NCBI GenBank assembly: GCA_020847015.1
Contig: JADLCW010000058.1
Location: forward strand, 1 to 14,608
Length of the DNA stretch: 14,608 bases
Source of the DNA: Thermomicrobiales bacterium
Lineage (GTDB): Bacteria > Chloroflexota > Chloroflexia > Thermomicrobiales > UBA6265
Reading direction: 5' to 3'
Below, in pieces: positions 7,732 to 12,992 of this stretch (positions are counted from its first letter, which is position 1; each line of letters begins with the position of its first letter). Below the pieces are notes generated by a model. That model saw nothing but the letters and a program-made list of their open reading frames with translations, ran no database searches and was not told the origin of the DNA. The position numbers and the translations under genes are program-made.

Positions 7732-7767
7732 GCGGGGAGCCGGGACCTTGCGGTCGCCGGCTCCCGC
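7732..7767 (-). promoter_or_regulatory. Intercistronic stem-loop downstream of binding-protein gene
   Basis: The arms 7732-7747 and 7752-7767 pair over about 15 bp, with one bulged base on each side, around a TTGC loop. It lies between the binding-protein stop and the ATPase start. It has no T tract on the minus strand, so it is more likely an mRNA-stabilising or partial-attenuation hairpin than a full terminator. Confidence 0.5.
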
Positions 7768-7794
7768 CTTGCCGATCCGGGTGCGGCCGGATTG

Positions 7795-8946
7795 CTAGTC
7801 GATGGTGAATTCCGGCTTGTAGTCCTTCGGCGCGAAGGTGGATTCCCAGACGAACTCGGTCTTCAGATTTTCCGGAGTCATCACGGTGATGACCGGACCG
7901 ACATCGTTGCTGGGCTCCAGCGTCTGTCCTTCCAGCAGGCGCACCGCCTGATCGACCGCGATGCGGCCCTGGATGACCGTATGATCGTTGGAGGCGGCGA
8001 GGATGTCGCCGGCGGCGATGCCGTCATAGACAGGCGGGTTCTGGTGGAAGGCGAGGATCTTGATCTGATCTTCCAGTCCGGCTTCGCGCACCGCCTGCAC
8101 CGCCGACACGGAGGCCTGCGCGTTGCCGACGATGAAGTCGATGTCGGGGTTGGCCTGCAGCTCATCCTCGATCAGCCGCAACTGGATGTCGCGCCCGGTG
8201 TCGCCCCACTTGGTGTCGACGACCGTAATCGGGGTGCCCTCGGTGGCGTCGAGGAATCCCTGATAGGCGGTGTCGGTCCAGCCGGCGCCCTGCGGCCCCG
8301 GGAAGAAGGCGACACTGACCGGCTCGTCACCGGAGACGAGGTTGTCGACCATGTACTGACCGGCGGTGCGACCCATGTCGTAGAAGCTGACCCGCGCGTG
8401 AGCGGAGACGTCCGGCGAACTGACGCCGTTGACGAAGTCGATCACCGGGATGCCTTTGGCGACGATCTCCTCCACCTTGGCGTTGCTGCCCTCGGCGCTG
8501 ATCGCCCCAAGAATGATCGCCTGCGCGCCCTGGGCGACGCAGTCGTCCATCTGGCTGAGTTGCTTGTCCAGTTCGGTGTAGCCGCCGGCCTCGAACAACT
8601 GCATCTTGACGCCGTCGCGGCGAATCTCCTCGGCGATGCCGAAGTTGGCGCCGAGCCAGTAGGGATCCTTCAGGTGGGGGAAGGCCACGCAGATGTTCCA
8701 CGGCTGCGTGATCTGGGCCGGGTCGATCGGCTGATACATGGCCCGCTGCTTTTTGCCATCGACCACGTAGTCGACCGGCCAGGTCCAGGGTTCCGCGGTC
8801 AGATCGGCTTCGGTGCCCACCCCGGAGACCGGGGTTCCCTCCTGCGCCAGCACGGATGGACCGGCCGCGCCCATCAGCGCGGACAGGGCGAAGGTGAGCG
8901 CCAGCGACGCGCCGGCAACCCCCATGGCTCGAGATCGGTGCGACAT
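7795..8946 (-). CDS. TorT-like periplasmic/extracellular solute-binding protein of an ABC importer
   Basis: The 383-residue product has a signal peptide (residues 1-34, VLA-Q cleavage; no lipobox cysteine) and a type I periplasmic-binding fold. It closely recalls TorT, the trimethylamine N-oxide sensor protein: PHLKDPYWLGANFG (about 98-111), FEAGGYTELDKQ, a single D-D-C cysteine helix followed by QAIILGAIS, and late segments GDILAASNDH and VITVMTPEN all have close TorT counterparts. TorT works with a sensor kinase, but here the gene heads an operon with a matching ATPase and permease, so transport is the likelier role. ATG 8946 is chosen because AGGAGG lies just upstream; the frame stays open far beyond it, but that extension has no signals and the signal peptide sets the start. 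The ligand is unknown. Confidence 0.88.
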   Translation of the reverse strand: MSHRSRAMGVAGASLALTFALSALMGAAGPSVLAQEGTPVSGVGTEADLTAEPWTWPVDYVVDGKKQRAMYQPIDPAQITQPWNICVAFPHLKDPYWLGANFGIAEEIRRDGVKMQLFEAGGYTELDKQLSQMDDCVAQGAQAIILGAISAEGSNAKVEEIVAKGIPVIDFVNGVSSPDVSAHARVSFYDMGRTAGQYMVDNLVSGDEPVSVAFFPGPQGAGWTDTAYQGFLDATEGTPITVVDTKWGDTGRDIQLRLIEDELQANPDIDFIVGNAQASVSAVQAVREAGLEDQIKILAFHQNPPVYDGIAAGDILAASNDHTVIQGRIAVDQAVRLLEGQTLEPSNDVGPVITVMTPENLKTEFVWESTFAPKDYKPEFTID

Positions 8947-8994
8947 CCGTGTCCTCCTGCCTCTCGCTCCGCAACTCCCATCGTTTCGGATATG

Positions 8995-9007
8995 CCGGAT
9001 GATCCGG
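8995..9007. promoter_or_regulatory. Candidate operator CCGGATGATCCGG over the ABC operon -10
   Basis: A perfect 13-base palindrome with a central G lies exactly over the -10 hexamer of the leftward promoter. Its CCGGA/TCCGG half-sites match those at 4733-4743 and 9430-9440, but with a spacer of 3 instead of 1. The position suits a repressor. Confidence 0.45.
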
Positions 9008-9027
9008 ATTCGCCCTGTTTCTGTCAA
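8999..9027 (-). promoter_or_regulatory. Sigma70-like promoter of the ABC operon
   Basis: On the minus strand a consensus -35 TTGACA (9022-9027) is followed after 17 bases by GATCAT (8999-9004, four of six matches to TATAAT). The predicted leader to the binding-protein start at 8946 is about 45 bases and includes a strong AGGAGG site. Confidence 0.6.
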
Positions 9028-9429
9028 GGGCGCGTTCGCCGCGGCTGACCCCGCGGCTTCGCCTACAGCACTACAGGTGGCATCGTTTGCCCATGAACTA
9101 CAGCGCGCATGCGCCAGATCGGCGCGGGCGATGCGGCAAGAGTTTCTCGCGTAGCTCGATCGTGCTGGCGATTCCCGGGGGGATGGTCGCGGGCGCTGCG
9201 CTCGACGTCGAATGAACCCGGCCGGGGAGGGGAGACCATCCTCAAGGAGGTCGATCGCGTCTCCTCGGCTGGTGGTTGGTTCGGCATCCGCTTCGGCAGC
9301 GGCCCCGGCGACCAGCGGCGAGGCGGGTCGCTGCTCGGGCCGCTCTACGACCCGCCATGGGCGAGAGCCGCAAGGATCGCAATTCCTGACGGGGCGCATC
9401 GCGATCGAGGCGGCGCCCCTGCGCCGCAT

Positions 9430-9440
9430 CCGGATTCCGG
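9430..9440. promoter_or_regulatory. Candidate operator CCGGATTCCGG upstream of carboxylase operon promoter
   Basis: This 11-base palindrome is identical to the one upstream of the dehydrogenase (4733-4743); 13 bases (TCCGGATTCCGGC) are shared. It ends 9 bases before the -35 of the rightward promoter, a place that suits an activator. Confidence 0.42.
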
Positions 9441-9449
9441 CTGCCCACG

Positions 9450-9478
9450 TTGCCGATTCCGGCCCGGCCCGCAATAAT
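9450..9478 (+). promoter_or_regulatory. Sigma70-like promoter of the carboxylase operon
   Basis: TTGCCG (9450-9455, four of six) and AATAAT (9473-9478, five of six) are separated by 17 bases. The AT-rich -10 stands out in GC-rich surroundings and lies about 50 bases before the GTG at 9532. Confidence 0.55.
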
Positions 9479-9520
9479 CCGTCGAATGGGACAATCTGCG
9501 ATGACGCCCAGCGACGCCAA

Positions 9521-9526
9521 AGGAGG
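9521..9526 (+). promoter_or_regulatory. Ribosome binding site deciding the start of carboxyltransferase subunit 1
   Basis: AGGAGG ends 5 bases before the GTG at 9532. The in-frame GTG at 9526 overlaps the SD itself and so cannot be the start it serves. Confidence 0.7.
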
Positions 9527-9531
9527 TGGCT

Positions 9532-10509
9532 GTGTCCGAGCGTTCCAATAAAGCAGTGCTCGCCGAGACCCCGGCGCAAAACGGGCGGCCGAAGGTGGTG
9601 TTCCGCTCCGCCGGCGACCGCTTTCTGCTGGCCGAGTTCGGCGAGATGGCGCTCGACCTGACGCTGAACTTTCGGGTGTTGGGACTGAATCAACGCCTCA
9701 AGGATGCGGCGATCGACGGCGTCATCGAGACGGTGCCGGCGCTGCGCTCCATCATGGTTCACTACGACAGCACCACGCTCGCGCCGGCGACGCTGATCGC
9801 GGCGATCGAGGAGCACTACGCGGCGCTGCCGCCGGTGGAAGATCTGTCGATCCCCAGCCGCGCCATCACGCTGCCGCTGGCGGTCGACGACCAGTGGACG
9901 CGAGCGGACATCGCCCGCTACGTGCAGTACATCCGCAAGGATGCGCCGAACATCATCAACGGCAACAACATCGAATATGCGGCCATGTACAACGGGTTGC
10001 CGGACGCCGAGGCGTTCGTCGAAACCTTCATGGCCACCCCGTGGTGGAACGCCGCCAACGGCTTTTTCCCCGGGCTGCCGTTCATGTTCCCGCTCGATCC
10101 GCGCTACGCGGTGGTGATCCCCAAATACAACCCCACCCGTCCCTTCACCCCGGAGGGCGCGGTGGGCATCGCCGGTCCCTGTCTGGCCATCTACCCGGTG
10201 CCGTCGCCCGGCGGCTACCAGCTCATCGGGCGCACCATTCCCATCTACGACGCCCAGCAGCGCAACCCGGCCTTCGCCGACAATCCGATTCTGATGAAAC
10301 CGGGCGACCGCGTCACCTTCACGCGCTGCACCGACGATGAGTTGATCGCCTTGCGCGAGCGGGTGTACGACGGTTCGTACCAGTATCAGATCGAGGACGG
10401 GGTGCTCGACGTCGGCGACTATCTGGCGGGATTGCAAGCCATCGAGCCGGAGGCGGAGGCATTTCGCCGCCGCCAGCAGGAGGCCGCCGAGCAAACTCCT
10501 CTCCCCTAG
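9532..10509 (+). CDS. Biotin-dependent carboxyltransferase subunit 1 (AHS1/KipI/PxpB-like)
   Basis: The 325-residue protein belongs to the carboxyltransferase-C/D family (allophanate hydrolase subunit 1; KipI; PxpB). Landmarks in order are an N-terminal strand with LRSIMVHYD, the core FFPGLPFM (178-185), PTRPFTPEGAVGIAG (201-215) and PGGYQLIGRT (226-235). KipI/PxpB proteins are about 220-240 residues with GFxPGFPYL; the PGLPFM and P-T-R-x-x-T-P-E-G-A-V-G-I forms, the insert containing NIEYAAMYNGL, and the length are closer to what I recall of the same domain in urea carboxylase. It should pair with the next gene's product to form the carboxyltransferase site that moves a carboxyl group from biotin to an amide-type substrate. 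It is the first gene of the five-gene operon, with a 52-bp gap to the next. Confidence 0.87.
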   Translation: MSERSNKAVLAETPAQNGRPKVVFRSAGDRFLLAEFGEMALDLTLNFRVLGLNQRLKDAAIDGVIETVPALRSIMVHYDSTTLAPATLIAAIEEHYAALPPVEDLSIPSRAITLPLAVDDQWTRADIARYVQYIRKDAPNIINGNNIEYAAMYNGLPDAEAFVETFMATPWWNAANGFFPGLPFMFPLDPRYAVVIPKYNPTRPFTPEGAVGIAGPCLAIYPVPSPGGYQLIGRTIPIYDAQQRNPAFADNPILMKPGDRVTFTRCTDDELIALRERVYDGSYQYQIEDGVLDVGDYLAGLQAIEPEAEAFRRRQQEAAEQTPLP

Positions 10510-10561
10510 CGTGACCGCCTGGGAGCGCGCCGCCGCGCCCCGTTCGTAAGGGATGACAGCG

Positions 10562-11542
10562 ATGTTCGAGGTGCTCGAAGGGGGCATCCAGACCACCGTT
10601 CAGGATTTCCCCGGTCGGCAAGGTTTGCTGGATCAGGGCATCTGCCCGGCCGGTCCGTTCGACAACCTGGCCTTCCGGCTCGCCAATCTGTTGGTCGGCA
10701 ACGATCCCGGCGCCGCCGCGCTGGAGATCACCGCCGGCAACTTTCAGACCCGCTTCGAAGAAGACGCCGTCATCGCCGTCTGCGGAGCGAACATGCAGCC
10801 GAAGTTGGATGGCGAACCGCTGGAGATGTGGCGCTCGCATCGGATTGGGGCCGGGCAGACGCTGGCGTTGGGGGCCGTCCACGGCGGCGGCTTCCGCGCC
10901 TATCTGGCCGTAGCCGGGGCCATCGACGTGCCGGAGTATCTCGGCAGCCGCGCCACCTACGCGCCCGGAGCCATTGGCGGCTTCGAGGGTCGCGCGCTGA
11001 AAAAAGGCGACCGGGTGCCGACCGGCGCGGCGAGGGCCGGCAGCGCGGCCGCCGGGCAGCGAGTCAAACCGGATCGCGTGCCGACCTACGGTTCGGAGTG
11101 GGTCGTCGAAGCGGTGCCCGGTCCGCAATCGGCTCCCGACTACTGGACCTGGAACGATTTCGACCACTTCTTCAGCCACCCCTGGAAACTGGACCGCAAC
11201 TCCAACCGGATGGGGTATCGCCTGGAATCCCACGGCTGGGAGTGGGCGCGCAAATCGGGCGGCGTGGCCGGCGGCCACCCCTCCAACATCCTCGACAACG
11301 GTTACGCGGTGGGCGCGGTGAACATCGCCGGCGACCAGCCGATCATTCTCTGCGTCGATGGCCCGACGCTGGGCGGGTTCGTCTGCGCCGCCGGCGTGGC
11401 CTACGGCGCGATGTGGAAACTCGGTCAGATGGCCCCCGGTCGCGACAAGATCAACTTCAAGGAGGTGACCATCGACGAAGCCGCCGAGCTGGCTCGCCAA
11501 ACCGAAGATCTGGCCAGCGCGGCGAGCATCGAGAGGGTGTGA
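10562..11542 (+). CDS. Biotin-dependent carboxyltransferase subunit 2 (AHS2/KipA/PxpC-like)
   Basis: The 326-residue protein is the second half of the carboxyltransferase (allophanate hydrolase subunit 2; KipA; PxpC). It opens with the family's typical MFEVLEGGIQTTVQD and contains PAGPFDNLAFRLAN, AAALEIT, AYLAVAGAIDVPEYLGSRAT and, near the C-terminus, NSNRMGYRL, EWARKSGG, HPSNILDN and DGPTLGGFVC. The last group is, from memory, characteristic of the urea carboxylase carboxyltransferase domain, more than of KipA. ATG 10562 is preferred to ATG 10553 because AAGGGA lies 8 bases before it, because 10553 would leave no space for an SD, and because the family begins at this methionine. It should form a heteromeric site with the upstream gene's product. 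The stop (11540-11542) is one base from the next start, so translation of the two is probably coupled. Confidence 0.88.
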   Translation: MFEVLEGGIQTTVQDFPGRQGLLDQGICPAGPFDNLAFRLANLLVGNDPGAAALEITAGNFQTRFEEDAVIAVCGANMQPKLDGEPLEMWRSHRIGAGQTLALGAVHGGGFRAYLAVAGAIDVPEYLGSRATYAPGAIGGFEGRALKKGDRVPTGAARAGSAAAGQRVKPDRVPTYGSEWVVEAVPGPQSAPDYWTWNDFDHFFSHPWKLDRNSNRMGYRLESHGWEWARKSGGVAGGHPSNILDNGYAVGAVNIAGDQPIILCVDGPTLGGFVCAAGVAYGAMWKLGQMAPGRDKINFKEVTIDEAAELARQTEDLASAASIERV

Positions 11543-11543
11543 G

Positions 11544-12302
11544 ATGCCAACCCACATCGATCTCAACTCCGACATGGGAGAGAGCTACGGGCGCTGGAGC
11601 CTGGGCAACGACGCCGAACTGATGGAGGTCGTCACCTCGGCCAATATCGCGTGCGGCTGGCACGGCGGCGACCCGAAGGTGATGCGCGAGACGGTGCAGA
11701 TGGCCGTCGAGCGTGGAGTCGGCATCGGCGCGCACGTCGGTCTGCCCGATTTGCTGGGGTTCGGCCGCCGACCGATGCAGGTGACGCCGGACGAAATCTA
11801 CGACTACACGCTGTATCAGGCCGGCGCGCTGCGCGCCTTCGCCGAAGCGGCCGGCGGGCGCTTGCAGCACGTCAAACCGCACGGAGCCTTCTACACCATG
11901 TGCGCCGCCGACGAGGCGTTGGCCGAAGCGCTGGTGCGAGCGGTGAAAGCGCTCGACGGCGGGGTCGTGCTGTTCGGCATGGGCGACATCGAACCCACCG
12001 CCGCTGCAGCGGCCGGAGTCGGGTACGTGCGCGAAGGCTATGTCGATCTCAACTACAACAATGCCGGCAAACTCGTGCTGGAGCGGAACAAAGGCGCCTG
12101 GGAGCCGGAAGAGGTCGCGCGGCGCGCCGTCCGTCTCGCCACGGATAAAACGGTGGGGACAGTGGAGGGGGGATCGCTGCCGCTGGATGTGCGGACGATC
12201 TGCATCCACGGCGACGCCGCCAACTCCGGTGAGATCGCCCGCCGGGTCCGCCAGCGACTGGAAGAGGCGGGCGTCCAAATCCGCCCCTTGCAGTCGACCT
12301 AA
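11544..12302 (+). CDS. LamB/YcsF-family hydrolase (PxpA-like)
   Basis: The 252-residue cytosolic protein has the LamB/YcsF fold, the family of 5-oxoprolinase subunit A (PxpA) and of the fungal lactam-utilisation protein LamB. Conserved blocks are DLNSDMGE (6-13), ANIACGWHGGDP (33-44), GAHVGLPDLLGFGRR (62-76), VKPHGAFY (110-117) and ICIHGDA (219-225). Some positions depart from E. coli PxpA as I remember it: CGFHAGD is CGWHGGD, and the F-A-D-R-x-Y...DGSLVPR block is Y-V-D-L-N-Y...AGKLVLE (166-180), which loses an arginine (L169), an aspartate (A174) and a P-R pair (L179-E180). The role is probably hydrolysis of the carboxylated amide or lactam made by the neighbouring subunits; the substrate may differ from 5-oxoproline. 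ATG 11544 follows the previous stop by one base. Confidence 0.88.
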   Translation: MPTHIDLNSDMGESYGRWSLGNDAELMEVVTSANIACGWHGGDPKVMRETVQMAVERGVGIGAHVGLPDLLGFGRRPMQVTPDEIYDYTLYQAGALRAFAEAAGGRLQHVKPHGAFYTMCAADEALAEALVRAVKALDGGVVLFGMGDIEPTAAAAAGVGYVREGYVDLNYNNAGKLVLERNKGAWEPEEVARRAVRLATDKTVGTVEGGSLPLDVRTICIHGDAANSGEIARRVRQRLEEAGVQIRPLQST

Positions 12303-12374
12303 CGTGCGGAATTGGCCGGTGCGAGCGCGCCCCGGCATTTTGGGAATGCATCGCGATCGGGAGGGAATGCGCAC

Positions 12375-12587
12375 ATGGCCGAACTTGCCAGCCCGCTGCC
12401 CGGGCTTGTCGCCACGATTCACGTCAAACCCGGCGACGCCGTGAAGGCGGGCGACCCGGTGGTCACCTTGCAGTCGATGAAAATGGAGATCCCGGTGGCC
12501 GCCGAGGCGGACGGCACGGTGGACGAGGTGTTGGTGGAGGAAGGCGCCGAAATCGACACCGGCGCTCCGCTGGCGCGCTTTTCCTGA
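12375..12587 (+). CDS. Biotin carboxyl carrier protein (single biotinyl domain)
   Basis: The 70-residue protein is a complete free-standing biotin attachment domain. SPLPGLVATIHVKPGD at the start and VEEGAEIDTGAPL at the end form the two halves of the barrel, and QSMKMEIP carries the biotinylated lysine (K36). There is no Ala/Pro-rich N-terminal region as in the carrier of acetyl-CoA carboxylase, which fits a dedicated carrier for this locus. It should shuttle CO2 from the biotin carboxylase at 12993 to the two carboxyltransferase subunits. ATG 12375 is preferred over an in-frame upstream start at 12312 because the domain begins right there and GGAGGG lies about ten bases before it. It sits 72 bp after the LamB-like gene and 405 bp before the carboxylase, with a repeat element in between. 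Confidence 0.9.
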   Translation: MAELASPLPGLVATIHVKPGDAVKAGDPVVTLQSMKMEIPVAAEADGTVDEVLVEEGAEIDTGAPLARFS

Positions 12588-12621
12588 AGCTCGGTCGGGG
12601 ATGCCCACGCGCCGGCTCGGC

Positions 12622-12712
12622 GCAGCGCTGCCCCCGTCCGGCGCCCCGCAGCGCAACCCGGCGCCGCGCGGAGCTGCCGCGGCGCCCCGCAGCATTGCCC
12701 CCGCCCGGCGCC
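12622..12712 (+). repeat. Imperfect direct repeat, two 24-bp copies
   Basis: 12622-12645 and 12689-12712 match at 21 of 24 bases (GCAGC..TGCCCCCG.CCGGCGCC), starting 67 bp apart. A shorter unit GGCGCCCCGCAGC also occurs at 12640 and 12681. They look like decayed tandem sequence next to the inverted-repeat element. Confidence 0.5.
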
Positions 12713-12722
12713 ATCCCCGTTT

Positions 12723-12887
12723 CGTGTCATCCTGAGCGCAGCGACGGGTCTCGCGCCCCGTCCGCGCGCGGTCTCACGCCGCCAGTTCACGCTCAACGCG
12801 GCGTCCGGCAGCGGAACGCAACGGTAGTTCCTCCAGGGCGGGCGGGATCGCGAGGTCGAGATTCTTCGCTTCGCTCAGGATGACACG
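12723..12887. repeat. Inverted-repeat spacer element with TGTCATCCTGAGCG ends (copy 2)
   Basis: The ends CGTGTCATCCTGAGCG (12723-12738) and CGCTCAGGATGACACG (12872-12887) are perfect 16-bp reverse complements, and the similarity continues inward for about 15 more bases with several mismatches (AGCGA and TCTCG are kept). It is a short non-coding element (165 bp) placed between the carrier and carboxylase genes. It resembles the elements at 4746-5044 and 14425-14527. Confidence 0.65.
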
Positions 12888-12974
12888 TAGCAGGATGCCA
12901 CATCAGCGGGACGCCATGGCGCCTATCCTGTGCCGCTACTGACGGGATAGCACGAAGATGGGACCGCCCATCGC

Positions 12975-12980
12975 AAGGAG
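12975..12980 (+). promoter_or_regulatory. Ribosome binding site of biotin carboxylase, in a small hairpin loop
   Basis: AAGGAG lies 12 bases before the GTG at 12993, a rather long distance. It sits within ATCGC-AAGGA-GCGAT (12970-12984), so a 5-bp stem would present the SD in its loop. Confidence 0.45.
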
Positions 12981-12992
12981 CGATCGACCACC

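Larger units (their letters stand above)
8947..9531. other. Divergent regulatory spacer between ABC operon and carboxylase operon
   Basis: I see no credible gene in these 585 bp. Open frames on both strands lack an SD and a recognisable product. The left end carries the ABC operon promoter with an overlapping palindrome, and the right end carries the carboxylase operon promoter with a related palindrome. The middle (about 9030-9425) holds nothing I can name. Confidence 0.6.
12588..12992. other. Spacer between carrier and carboxylase genes
   Basis: This 405-bp stretch has no credible gene. It contains a GC-rich imperfect direct repeat (12622-12645 and 12689-12712), an inverted-repeat element (12723-12887), and the SD of the carboxylase gene. 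I find no convincing promoter, so the carboxylase may be read through from the operon or from a promoter I cannot recognise. Confidence 0.6.

Noticed and set aside
6203..7798. 531-codon plus-strand open frame opposite the ABC ATPase
   Set aside because: It is antisense to a clearly recognised gene, its translation is rich in Arg/Gly/His/Asp with no recognisable motif, and it has no SD.
9244..9250. AAGGAGG in the middle of the divergent spacer as an SD
   Set aside because: No ATG, GTG or TTG lies at a suitable distance with a meaningful frame behind it.
9109..9477. Possible small gene in the divergent spacer
   Set aside because: There is no SD before its start, no recognisable motif, and it overlaps the carboxylase operon promoter and palindrome.
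8947..10596. Long minus-strand open frame extending the binding-protein gene upstream to 10596
   Set aside because: The signal peptide and AGGAGG site set the start at 8946. The extension lies antisense to the carboxyltransferase gene and across the promoters; it is open only because of GC-rich codon bias.
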